Virus record (IMG/VR): IMGVR_UViG_3300009183_000451
Span: 1-20,183 of that record
Source: a virus
Length of the DNA: 20,183 nt
Reading direction: 5' to 3' (one strand)
Shown: positions 14,050-20,183 of the stretch, piece by piece
Layout: each line of letters starts with the position of its first letter
Numbering within the stretch: position 1 is the first letter of the stretch
Position numbers and translations under genes: made by a program
The notes under the pieces: generated by a model
What the model saw: the letters and a program-made list of their open reading frames with translations, nothing else
Databases searched by the model: none
What the model was told of the DNA's origin: nothing

Positions 14050-14385
14050 ATGAAAAACATAAATGCGAATCATGTAATTCATTTAAGAAATGAATACATC
14101 ACAAAGATTTTTAACATAGTCAAGGAGCAAAATCTAGGCGGGACTCTCTTAAGCTTAAGAGAAGCCGACGAATTTAGGTGCTTTCAGTTGGTGCCTACAT
14201 ACGGAGAAGATAGCGACATAATTAGATATGAGCAGTTTGAAGCCAATGAAATAGAGATAGCAGAAAACGTATATATTTTAGGCAATAATTCGGAAGGTAG
14301 TTCTGACTGCATATTACTAATGGATTTAGATATTAACGAAATAGCTATAGTCCTGGACATATTAGAGAACAAAAAATATTTTTAA
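14050..14385 (+). CDS. Unknown early protein (111 aa)
   Basis: I do not recognise this family. It is an acidic alpha/beta protein with SLREADEFRCFQLVPTYGED in the middle, beta-like NVYILGN and a C-terminal DLDINEIAIVLDILENKKYF. It starts two bases after the previous stop, indicating one operon. The frame has no membrane segment. Its function is unknown. Confidence 0.72.
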   Translation: MKNINANHVIHLRNEYITKIFNIVKEQNLGGTLLSLREADEFRCFQLVPTYGEDSDIIRYEQFEANEIEIAENVYILGNNSEGSSDCILLMDLDINEIAIVLDILENKKYF

Positions 14386-14404
14386 CTAAAACCCAAAAAT
14401 TAAC

Positions 14405-14944
14405 ATGAAAAAGCATTTTTTATTTGGCAAGCATGCCATCAACGTTTACAAAACTAAGGGCATCAATGCGGTTGCCGAAATATCTAGAGACGGGTATGAT
14501 ATTATAACCTGGAATAACGAAACCACAGCTCCTGAGGACCTATTAGATATATTAATTCCCTGGGGTGAATACGTCCAAATTAAGGAAGAAGAACTAGCCT
14601 TCCTTCAAACCAAATCCAACGAAAATAAATGGAACAAATTTTTTGAAAGATTGGACCCTGAAGACGAAATGAGCGACGGGGAAATGATTGATTTTTTAAT
14701 GGCAAATTATAAGATTCCTGAACCATTGGAAAGGATTAAATTAACCGAAAACGATTACGTTTTATATAACCCTGAATCCTGGGAATATGAAAGGTTTGAC
14801 GACGGTGACATAGTAATCTATACCTCAATGTCAGAAGCTTTAACACAAGCCAAAGGACGAAGCTATTACGCAGTAAAATGTTTTAACCTAGAAGAAGAAA
14901 TCCAAAAAATATTAATCAACCAAATAAATAGAACACAAAAATGA
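14405..14944 (+). CDS. Unknown acidic early protein (179 aa)
   Basis: This acidic protein has two regions. Residues 1-60 contain IDAV-like strands (KGINAVAEISRDGYDIITW) followed by WGEYVQIKEEELAFLQ. Residues 75-179 contain DPEDEMSDGEMIDFLMANYK and a beta-rich tail (GDIVIYTSMSEALTQAKG). It overlaps the next gene at ATGA (14941-14944), so translation is coupled. No catalytic signature or known family is evident. Confidence 0.72.
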   Translation: MKKHFLFGKHAINVYKTKGINAVAEISRDGYDIITWNNETTAPEDLLDILIPWGEYVQIKEEELAFLQTKSNENKWNKFFERLDPEDEMSDGEMIDFLMANYKIPEPLERIKLTENDYVLYNPESWEYERFDDGDIVIYTSMSEALTQAKGRSYYAVKCFNLEEEIQKILINQINRTQK

Positions 14945-15303
14945 AAGACTTAACAAAAGAACAGCAATTAATGGTAGAGTCATTAGTTGCACATTTCACA
15001 AATGAAAACGGAAGAAAAGAGGAGCCTTACGTTTTAGAAACGGACATAGACTTTAGCGCTCCCGAACTTGGTAAACAGCATAGCGGATACGATTTTAAAT
15101 GTTACGACGGGTATGCCGTTGGAGAAAATAAAGTTGTTGAAATAATAGTAACATACCCTAAAATGATAGACTTAACTCATTCTGAAGTTGATGAATGCAT
15201 GTATTTTAGGTATGGATCCGATCATAAAAAATATGATTATGAAATTCATTTTGGCGATGTAATGATGTTTAAATCAAAGCTTAAATCCTTTAGACTTTTA
15301 TAG
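14941..15303 (+). CDS. Unknown early protein (120 aa)
   Basis: The start overlaps the preceding stop (ATGA). The N-terminus is MKDLTKEQQLMVESLVAHFTNENGRK, a helix; then come acidic, Tyr-rich beta-like segments (GYDFKCYDGYAVG, KVVEIIVTYPK, YDYEIHFGDVMMF) and a short basic end. No family is recognised. The next gene follows after two bases. Confidence 0.7.
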   Translation: MKDLTKEQQLMVESLVAHFTNENGRKEEPYVLETDIDFSAPELGKQHSGYDFKCYDGYAVGENKVVEIIVTYPKMIDLTHSEVDECMYFRYGSDHKKYDYEIHFGDVMMFKSKLKSFRLL

Positions 15304-15305
15304 CG

Positions 15306-15512
15306 ATGAAAAATAACCTACAAGAAAACACCTGGTTTGAAGTGTACAAAACTTGTGCAGACGAATCAACTGAAACAATTGCAATGTTTTTATCCTTAAG
15401 GGATGCATCTGATTTTATATCGCAAACTGATAGGCATAGTGAAGCATTAAACATCGACGAGTGGAGCGGGAACGGAGTAAGCATACCTAGAAGAATAGGC
15501 AGAATCAAATAA
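15306..15512 (+). CDS. Unknown small early protein (68 aa)
   Basis: This 68-residue protein has the composition of a small alpha/beta domain (TWFEVYKTCADESTETIAMF, then SLRDASDFISQTDRHSEALN). It starts two bases after the previous stop. Its beginning resembles small regulatory or accessory phage proteins, but no family is assigned. Following it are 43 non-coding bases with only a weak 4-bp hairpin. Confidence 0.68.
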   Translation: MKNNLQENTWFEVYKTCADESTETIAMFLSLRDASDFISQTDRHSEALNIDEWSGNGVSIPRRIGRIK

Positions 15513-15555
15513 CATTATCCTTGTAGGTGGGTTAGGTAAACCTTCATTAAATAAA

Positions 15556-15954
15556 GTGATAGAAATAAAACAAGAAGACTTAGAATATTGGCTATCGGGC
15601 GCGCTCGAAGGCGGTTCAAATTATTGGTACTTAATAATTAATGATTACGATAAGAGCGGTTTTGATAAGAAGCTTTGCACTATAGATAACTTTGCCAAAT
15701 CATTACTTGAAACACCCAACTTTTCGATCAAAATATATGACATCGAAAACTTTAGTGAAGACGAAGATTTAGATTTAGATCCGAGCGGTGCATTACTTGG
15801 CGAAATATCTTTAGCAAATATTGTTAGGGGCATGGACCTAATGAAGGAAAACTATAGGGATATGTATGATAGACTTTATAGTGGTGATTACGACGCGGAC
15901 GATTGCGATGTATGGCTACAGCTAATAGTAATGGGCGACGTAGTATTCTGCTAG
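15556..15954 (+). CDS. Unknown acidic early protein, GTG start (132 aa)
   Basis: There is no in-frame ATG near the beginning, and an in-frame TAA precedes at 15538, so the GTG at 15556 is the best start (read as Met-Ile-Glu-Ile). The protein is very acidic, with DIENFSEDEDLDLDPSGALL in the middle and YDADDCDVWLQLIVMGDVVF at the end. The composition resembles that of DNA-mimic or inhibitor proteins, without proof. It is followed by a 126-bp intergenic stretch. Confidence 0.68.
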   Translation: MIEIKQEDLEYWLSGALEGGSNYWYLIINDYDKSGFDKKLCTIDNFAKSLLETPNFSIKIYDIENFSEDEDLDLDPSGALLGEISLANIVRGMDLMKENYRDMYDRLYSGDYDADDCDVWLQLIVMGDVVFC

Positions 15955-15957
15955 TGC

Positions 15958-15989
15958 GTCTACAAATTGCTCGCGTTTGTCTACAAATT
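15958..15989 (+). repeat. Direct repeat GTCTACAAATT in an intergenic region
   Basis: GTCTACAAATT occurs at 15958-15968 and 15979-15989, a 21-bp period, close to two helical turns. The second copy continues into TAGAC, giving GTCTA-CAAATT-TAGAC, a small inverted repeat. It lies about 100 bp before a start codon, so it may be an operator; no promoter consensus is seen beside it. Confidence 0.4.
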
Positions 15990-16050
15990 TAGACTAATTA
16001 AAGCATTGGAATTATCTTTAAATTATAATTAATCAAACAATTAGCCACCT

Positions 16051-16073
16051 CCTGGTGATATAGGTTAACCAGG
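16051..16073 (+). promoter_or_regulatory. Hairpin just before gene 16081
   Basis: CCTGGT (16051-16056) pairs with ACCAGG (16068-16073) around an 11-base loop. TTTTG follows and the ATG comes at 16081. It may be a weak attenuator, a translation control element or an RNA-binding site. A hairpin directly before a start codon also occurs at 13306 and at 17686. Confidence 0.45.
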
Positions 16074-16080
16074 TTTTGTA

Positions 16081-16446
16081 ATGTTAGGAAGCGAATATTT
16101 TGAGTATTATTTAGTCGAAGAGGAGCAGGAATTGTTTAGAAACAATTTGCTCAACCAGGTGACTGAAAGTTATTTATGGGAATACTTGGATAGGGATTTT
16201 GATTCCTTTAAGGATTTTCTCACCCAAGCATTTTGGTTTAAGGAAACTCCCGAAGGGAATGAGTATTGGGAATTATTATGTAGCATTAGAAATGATATGC
16301 ATGAAAAGAAAGTAAAGATTATCCAGGATTTTATCCGTCTTCAAATTTCAGATGAACATCAACTACGCAAGTTATTGTTGCGGGCTGAAATGCATGTAAG
16401 ACAATATGGTACAAACGAATTTTATTATTTTAGAGATGAAGAATAG
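16081..16446 (+). CDS. Unknown acidic helical protein (121 aa)
   Basis: This 121-residue protein is acidic and helical with many Tyr, Phe and Leu (MLGSEYFEYYLVEEEQELFR), and ends with acidic DEE. I do not recognise a domain. It follows the hairpin at 16051-16073 and overlaps the next gene by 11 bp, suggesting coupled translation. The N-terminal part has the amphipathic, Glu-rich look of small phage host-takeover proteins, but that is only an impression. Confidence 0.7.
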   Translation: MLGSEYFEYYLVEEEQELFRNNLLNQVTESYLWEYLDRDFDSFKDFLTQAFWFKETPEGNEYWELLCSIRNDMHEKKVKIIQDFIRLQISDEHQLRKLLLRAEMHVRQYGTNEFYYFRDEE

Positions 16447-16681
16447 AGCAAAAATTATTAATGCAATCAAAGATTGTTCCTTAGAGCAGTTAGATATTAA
16501 TACGTTATTGGATATCGCGTCAATGAATGACGAAGAGCTTGTACAATACCTAGCCCTGGAATTATATTCATTAAAGTATGAGTATGAAAATCTTTTAGAC
16601 AAATCAATTGTCACTGAGAATACATTGTTTGAAAAAGTTAAAGAATTAGAAATCAAATTAGCCATCAAAGAAACATGTTAA
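16436..16681 (+). CDS. Unknown coiled-coil protein (81 aa)
   Basis: I choose the ATG at 16436 (MKNRAKIINAIKDCSLEQL), which overlaps the previous stop by 11 bp; an ATG at 16406 adds ten residues but would deepen the overlap. The rest is a helical, Leu and Glu-rich sequence ending in TLFEKVKELEIKLAIKE, so a coiled coil is likely. It overlaps the next gene by seven bases. No family is recognised. Confidence 0.68.
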   Translation: MKNRAKIINAIKDCSLEQLDINTLLDIASMNDEELVQYLALELYSLKYEYENLLDKSIVTENTLFEKVKELEIKLAIKETC

Positions 16682-16947
16682 ATTTTAATATTTTAGTAAA
16701 TCCTTTTACGCGTAGAATTTTAATATCATCGCGGATCAATAAAGTAAGCCATGAAGTGGTAATCGAATACGGAGATTTAGACGAATGGCATGCATTTATG
16801 TTTGACGATGAAGTGTTTGATATCCACCTCTTATACGAAGGAGAATTAGAAATTAGCATCTATAGGGTAACGGAAGGAAACACCCTAGTAAATAAAGATG
16901 ATTCAATCCATGTTAAATATAAAATTATTTGCAAGGATGAGTTTTAA
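16675..16947 (+). CDS. Unknown early protein (90 aa)
   Basis: The start overlaps the previous stop by seven bases. Residues form a beta-rich pattern (ILISSRINKVSHEVVIEYGD, then LLYEGELEISIYRV) with no cysteine cluster. The end overlaps the next tiny gene by 11 bases. The family is unknown. Confidence 0.68.
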   Translation: MLNFNILVNPFTRRILISSRINKVSHEVVIEYGDLDEWHAFMFDDEVFDIHLLYEGELEISIYRVTEGNTLVNKDDSIHVKYKIICKDEF

Positions 16948-17032
16948 AGAGAAGCCTACTAAATCAGATTACTTTTGGGCGTTTATGTCTTATGTAATTT
17001 TATATTTAGTATACAAGTTAATAGTCCCATAA
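16937..17032 (+). CDS. Tiny single-helix membrane protein (31 aa)
   Basis: The ATG at 16937 overlaps the preceding gene by 11 bases. The protein has 12 polar residues (MSFKEKPTKSDY), then a hydrophobic aromatic segment (FWAFMSYVILYLVYKLIV) and ends in Pro. The arrangement matches the other tiny membrane gene (12229-12324). It is too short for certainty; the evidence is the coupling and the clean membrane helix. Confidence 0.5.
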   Translation: MSFKEKPTKSDYFWAFMSYVILYLVYKLIVP

Positions 17033-17072
17033 TCACGCGGTAGTTCCGCTATCAACAATTTAATTAAACCAA

Positions 17073-17291
17073 ATGAAAAAAAGATTCGTAATTGAGGCTA
17101 TTGCTATAGCTGTTTTAGTCACATGTTTATTAGTGATATGGATTAACCTTACCATAAAAGAAAAAGAGGTTTATATCAAAGGGCATGTGCCGTATGAAGA
17201 GTTTGGCATAGAAACATCTGCTGATATTTATGTAGATAATATGCTTAAAAGACCATATACTAAAAGCGGTAGACTTATAGGTGAAGAATAA
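17073..17291 (+). CDS. Membrane-anchored small protein (72 aa)
   Basis: Residues 5-27 are a hydrophobic signal anchor (VIEAIAIAVLVTCLLVIWINL) after a basic start (MKKRF). The rest is a polar, probably extracytoplasmic, domain with KGHVPYEEFGIETSADIYVD. There is no lipobox or cleavage motif. The ATG is preceded by TAATTAAACCAA, an A-rich leader. Its role is unknown; an envelope-located early protein is plausible. Confidence 0.72.
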   Translation: MKKRFVIEAIAIAVLVTCLLVIWINLTIKEKEVYIKGHVPYEEFGIETSADIYVDNMLKRPYTKSGRLIGEE

Positions 17292-17322
17292 TTAAAATTT
17301 AAATATATAAAATCAAATAAAA

Positions 17323-17610
17323 ATGGAAAGAAGAATTGAGTCGACGGTTATTTCTCGTCATGGAAACCTTATTAATATTTATGCGGTAGAAAATCCTCTT
17401 GTTAGGAAAGAAATGCTTAAGCCCTATAGCTCTTATGAAATTGAATATAGATTTGGGGCAAACGGTTCAGATACTTTTATAGGGGAATACATTGATTGTA
17501 CTCCCGAAATGAGAAGTCTAATCTTTACTCATCCAACTAAAGGAGAAGGTAGAAGAATTATTGTACCAACAAATAATATTATTAAATTACGTCATTTGTT
17601 TGATAAATAA
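17323..17610 (+). CDS. Unknown early protein (95 aa)
   Basis: This basic 95-residue protein has a beta-rich pattern (SHGNLINIYAV-like, YSSYEIEYRFGANG) and ends in IPTNNIIKLRHLFDK. It starts after an AT-rich leader and ends 8 bp before the -7 element of the promoter at 17595-17625; the -33 element lies within its last codons. I do not recognise the family. Confidence 0.7.
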   Translation: MERRIESTVISRHGNLINIYAVENPLVRKEMLKPYSSYEIEYRFGANGSDTFIGEYIDCTPEMRSLIFTHPTKGEGRRIIVPTNNIIKLRHLFDK

Positions 17611-17625
17611 TTTGAGTTATATTTG
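17595..17625 (+). promoter_or_regulatory. Bacteroidota-type promoter for the RNA and replication genes
   Basis: TTTG (17595-17598), 19 bases, then TATATTTG (17618-17625) is an exact consensus match. Transcription should begin near 17631-17633, just before the first RNA hairpin. Confidence 0.8.
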
Positions 17626-17631
17626 TGAGTA

Positions 17632-17722
17632 GTATTTTGAATTGCATTGAGGGATGCGATTCAAAGTATAGGCTAAAATCCTATCGCCCAAGTTTCTTCC
17701 CTCAAGGACTTGGGCATTTTTA
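17632..17722 (+). ncRNA. Three-hairpin RNA with terminator: small RNA or replication-operon leader
   Basis: Beginning at the predicted transcription start there are three hairpins. H1: TTTGAATTGCAT (17636-17647) with ATGCGATTCAAA (17654-17665), 12 bp with one U-G pair, loop TGAGGG. H2: ATAGG (17668-17672) with CCTAT (17680-17684), loop CTAAAAT. H3: GCCCAAGT (17686-17693) with ACTTGGGC (17708-17715), 14-base loop, followed by ATTTTTAT, a terminator form. All six bases of loop H1 are complementary to CCCTCA (17699-17704) in loop H3, and the pairing could extend to eight bases (TTGAGGGA with TCCCTCAA). The product would be about 90 nt. It is either an independent small RNA or an attenuator leader, since the next ATG (17729) is only 13 bases after H3. 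Confidence 0.6.
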
Positions 17723-17728
17723 TCTTCA

Positions 17729-17923
17729 ATGGATCTAGAATTAATGGCATTTATGGCGGTAGTTAAAGTTAAGCTGATTCATACTCAAATGGACCTGGCT
17801 GACTACCAAAAAGCATTATCATTTGCAACTCCAGGAATGGAAGCCTTTGATATTTTATTAAAAAATGCAGAAGAACTAGTCAAAGAAATTCAGTTTTACG
17901 AAAATAAATTAAAAGAAATATGA
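17729..17923 (+). CDS. Small protein preceding the initiator (64 aa)
   Basis: This 64-residue helical, Leu-, Ala- and Glu-rich protein (MDLELMAFMAVVKVKLIHTQ, then an acidic helix ELVKEIQFYENKLKEI) lies directly after the RNA hairpins, and its stop overlaps the initiator ATG (ATGA, 17920-17923), so translation is coupled. It could help load or regulate replication proteins, but no family is identified. Confidence 0.72.
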   Translation: MDLELMAFMAVVKVKLIHTQMDLADYQKALSFATPGMEAFDILLKNAEELVKEIQFYENKLKEI

Positions 17924-18609
17924 GTTGGTTTGCGGTGATTTCTTCGGAGATATTGGTGCGAAAAGATTTGTCTGCTAATGAGAAATTATTGGTTGGATTA
18001 ATACAAAGTTTATCCCATCAAAAGGGGCATTGCTTTGCAAGTAATTCTTATATGGCTGAATGTATTGGAATATCAGCAAGTTCGGTTAGACAATACCTAA
18101 AATCTTTAGAAGATAAGGATATTATTACTAGGGATTTAAAGAAAAAAGAGTCTGGAGAGGTTGAAATAAGGGAAATCAAGTTGACTACCCCTCTGCCGAG
18201 AACTCACCATACCCCTAGTGAGAACTCACTACACCCTCTGCCTAATTCTCACCCCCCCTCTGCCGAGAACTCACTACATAATAAGAGAGATAATAATAAA
18301 GAGAATAAAAAAGAAGAAATAGTTAATAATCGATTTGAGGAATTTTGGGAATTGTATGGGAAGAAAGTAGGGAAGGAAAAAGCAAAGCTTAGTTGGATTA
18401 AACTAAAAGAAAAAGAAAAAGATGATTGTCTATTGGCGATCCCGAAGTACACCAAAGCTAGACCCGATATAATTTATCGAAAGGACCCTGAGCGTTACTT
18501 AAAAAATAGAGTTTGGGAAGATGAGATTGTAGGTTCCAATCTAAATGTTAAATCAGAACCAATTGATCAAAAACAATTTGAATTAATCATACCTGACAAA
18601 TGGCTTTAA
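17920..18609 (+). CDS. Replication initiator (O/P22-gp18-like), iterons in its gene
   Basis: This 229-residue protein has an N-terminal winged-helix or HTH region (about 15-75: LSANEKLLVGLIQSLSHQKG, SYMAECIGISASSVRQYLKSL), a linker (88-122) rich in Pro, His, Ser and Thr (PSENSLH and SAENSLH repeated) and a C-terminal domain (about 135-195: FEEFWELYGKKVGKEKAKLSW, then PERYLKNRVWEDEI) as in phage replisome organisers and helicase-loading proteins. The linker is encoded by iterons (18188-18275). By analogy with lambda O and P22 gp18, it would bind these iterons at the origin and recruit the helicase encoded just downstream. Start at 17920 overlaps the preceding stop. Its C-terminus overlaps the helicase start by ten bases. 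Confidence 0.85.
   Translation: MSWFAVISSEILVRKDLSANEKLLVGLIQSLSHQKGHCFASNSYMAECIGISASSVRQYLKSLEDKDIITRDLKKKESGEVEIREIKLTTPLPRTHHTPSENSLHPLPNSHPPSAENSLHNKRDNNKENKKEEIVNNRFEEFWELYGKKVGKEKAKLSWIKLKEKEKDDCLLAIPKYTKARPDIIYRKDPERYLKNRVWEDEIVGSNLNVKSEPIDQKQFELIIPDKWL
18188..18345. repeat. Iteron origin inside the initiator gene with AT-rich flank
   Basis: Four units lie at 18188-18208, 18212-18232, 18234-18253 and 18255-18275 with 21-24 bp spacing. CCCCTCTGCCGAGAACTCAC is exact at 18188-18207 and 18255-18274. The second unit includes CCCCTAGTGAGAACTCACTA (18212-18231), whose reverse complement occurs exactly at 10385-10404. From 18276 to about 18345 the DNA is A/T and purine rich (coding for Asn, Lys, Glu), a possible unwinding element. 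A 23-bp junction (18266-18288) is 20/23 identical, inverted, to 10304-10326. The array also fixes the composition of the protein linker. Confidence 0.8.
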
Positions 18610-20033
18610 ATAAAAAAATAGTAATTGAAGATTTTTTCCTTGAGGAGGATGTTATTGCATACCTACTAGAGAATTCTCACATGGTTCAAGATGCTTCTAA
18701 GATTATAACTGATAACTGCTTCGTAGACTTGTTGTTTAAGGCGTCATTTAACGCGATGGTTGAATTATCTATTGACAATAAGATATTCAATCGTTACGAT
18801 GTTTTTAGACTGCTTAAATCAAAGAATTTGTCTATAGGTGTAGATCCCTCGCATTTGCTAAGTTTGTTACCTAAGGGTAAAGTAGAGCTACCTAAAGTTT
18901 GCGGTGAGCTAAAAGAATTAGAAGTTAAGAGGATTGCTAATGACTTATCAATCTCTATTCAACAAAGTCTAGCTAATGGCGACGACATAACAAAGCTTTC
19001 GAGCGTAGTAGAACTAGGTTTGGCGGAAATTCAAAATGGTCCGCTCTCAACTGAAATATATTCCCTGGACAATGTCTATGAATCCGTGATGGATAAAATG
19101 GAAGCTACTGCTGGGGTGCTTAAATTTTCGGGCGTTGACACTGGTTCGCGTAAACTTAATTACGTCTTAGGGGGTTGGCAACCAGGAGTAACAATTATAG
19201 CGGCTCGCCCTGGTATGGGGAAGACTATTGCTGGGTTAGAGCATGCAAAATCTGCATCAAAGACGGGTGTTAAAGTATTATTTCTTTCGTTAGAGATGCC
19301 TAAAGAATCATTAGTTTATAGATATATATCTAGTGAATTTGAGGATTATAAGTATTCTGATTTAAAGGCAAATCGCATTAGCAAAGAAGATGTAACTAAG
19401 ATTAGGAATTCTAATGCTAGGGTCCTCAAGCAATTACCTATTTCGTTTTACGATTCTGATAATAGGGATGTTAACTATTTAAATTTGCTATTAATTAAGG
19501 AGTGCAGGAAGAATGGCATAGGACTCATTGTTATTGACTATCTGCAGTTAATACGCGACAATCAAATCAAAGATCAAAGTGACTTCGCCCAGGTATCATC
19601 CGTATCGAATAAAATTCAGAAGCTTACTCGCAAGTTAGGGATCCCAATTGTAGCATTATCTCAGTTATCTAGGAGTGTTGAATCCAGGGCTAATAAGCAC
19701 CCAATGTTATCCGATTTAAGAAGCAGTGGTAATATTGAGCAAGATGCAATTGTAGTTATTCTATTATACCGAGACGACTATTATAAATATGTTGAAGCTA
19801 AAGAATCAAATCAGCCCGTAGCTCAGATGGATAATAAGCTATTATACATAGTTGCCAAGAATAGAGACGGAGAGGTTGGCGATGTTAACAGAATTGTTGA
19901 CGTTAAAACAAATAGGATTGCCGATGAAGAATCAGAATTGTTTGGATTCAAGGAACCCCAGGTAGCATTTAAAGATTCAGCAATCAATAAGATTCAACCT
20001 AATTTTGATGATATAACAATTAGACCATTTTAA
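18600..20033 (+). CDS. dnaB: DnaB-type replicative helicase
   Basis: This 477-residue protein has the DnaB two-domain layout: an N-terminal helical domain (about 1-110) for hexamer packing and initiator contact, a linker, and a RecA-like motor domain. Motifs include Walker A AARPGMGKT (201-209), the catalytic Glu in LSLEMP (E232), Walker B LIVIDYLQLI (309-318), the sensor-type SQLSR (354-358) and SDLRSSGNIEQDA (371-383). It would unwind DNA at the phage fork, loaded by the initiator encoded just upstream with ten bases of overlap. The IEQDA motif is followed by Ile where many DnaB proteins have Asp (IEQDAD), a mild deviation. Length is normal. The order O-like initiator then DnaB helicase matches P22 rather than lambda, which encodes a loader (P). 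Confidence 0.93.
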   Translation: MALNKKIVIEDFFLEEDVIAYLLENSHMVQDASKIITDNCFVDLLFKASFNAMVELSIDNKIFNRYDVFRLLKSKNLSIGVDPSHLLSLLPKGKVELPKVCGELKELEVKRIANDLSISIQQSLANGDDITKLSSVVELGLAEIQNGPLSTEIYSLDNVYESVMDKMEATAGVLKFSGVDTGSRKLNYVLGGWQPGVTIIAARPGMGKTIAGLEHAKSASKTGVKVLFLSLEMPKESLVYRYISSEFEDYKYSDLKANRISKEDVTKIRNSNARVLKQLPISFYDSDNRDVNYLNLLLIKECRKNGIGLIVIDYLQLIRDNQIKDQSDFAQVSSVSNKIQKLTRKLGIPIVALSQLSRSVESRANKHPMLSDLRSSGNIEQDAIVVILLYRDDYYKYVEAKESNQPVAQMDNKLLYIVAKNRDGEVGDVNRIVDVKTNRIADEESELFGFKEPQVAFKDSAINKIQPNFDDITIRPF

Positions 20034-20035
20034 TT

Positions 20036-20183
20036 ATGACACCAAAAGAAAAAGCAGAAGAATTATTTTCACATTATAATTCAATTTTAATTGATGGGAT
20101 GAATCACGGAGGAGCAAGAGGTTATGCTTCATATAAATGTGCATTAATTGCAGTCGATGAAATAATTAAATTCGGTAACGAGC
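20036..20183 (+). CDS. Phage protein, C-terminus beyond window
   Basis: The ATG at 20036 lies two bases after the helicase stop, and the frame stays open to the right edge (49 codons). It begins MTPKEKAEELFSHYNSILID and continues with CALIAVDEIIKFG, a CALIAVDEII-type element I have seen in small proteins of Bacteroidota phages. Its function is unknown. Confidence 0.7.
   Translation, partial: MTPKEKAEELFSHYNSILIDGMNHGGARGYASYKCALIAVDEIIKFGNE

Noticed and set aside
15521-15542. Riboswitch-like hairpin before the GTG-start gene
   Set aside because: Only a four-base stem (GGTT/AACC) is possible, which is not above background.
16406-16435. Upstream ATG of the coiled-coil gene
   Set aside because: The 16436 start gives an 11-bp overlap like neighbouring pairs; the longer form adds ten residues deep inside the previous gene.
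18249-18455. Minus-strand 68-codon frame opposite the initiator
   Set aside because: It is the shadow of the initiator and iterons; its Phe, Leu and Ser richness comes from the purine-rich coding strand.

Overview
The window looks like part of the genome of a tailed double-stranded DNA phage of a Bacteroidota (probably flavobacterial) host. The DNA is AT-rich. Start codons are preceded by A-rich leaders rather than Shine-Dalgarno sequences. Several promoters match the Bacteroidota form TTTG-N19/20-TAnnTTTG. The leftward genes form a virion assembly block and the rightward genes an early and replication block. I see no integrase, repressor, tRNA or CRISPR array, so lifestyle cannot be judged from this window.

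Left half (1-11082, minus strand), in transcription order: a tandem-domain GroES-like co-chaperonin; an iteron and AT-rich non-coding segment; a small gene in the small-terminase position; large terminase; portal; an acidic scaffold-like protein; major capsid protein; a free-standing HNH endonuclease with its own promoter behind a capsid-gene terminator; a 271-residue unknown protein; a terminator; and a large Thr/Ser-rich, probably tail or virion, protein that runs off the left edge.

Centre (11083-11728): a divergent control region of about 650 bp. It holds the leftward GroES promoter, a strand-biased array of 13 CCAGG pentamers, and a 22-bp-spaced direct repeat TTTCGTCGA next to a rightward -7 element.

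Right half (11729-20183, plus strand): a tightly packed run of about 20 small early genes. Most are of unknown function; three encode very small membrane proteins and one a gp88-like protein. Several are preceded by or end in hairpins. The run ends with a replication module: promoter, a compact three-hairpin RNA with a terminator, a 64-residue protein, an O/P22-gp18-like initiator with iterons inside its coding sequence, and a DnaB-type helicase.

The most interesting signals are (i) the roughly 90-nt RNA before the replication genes, whose first apical loop is fully complementary to its terminator loop; (ii) the initiator-gene iteron and AT-rich cassette, which occurs a second time, inverted, about 8 kb away beside the terminase genes; (iii) the CCAGG array; and (iv) a hairpin family with CTAAAAT-type loops.
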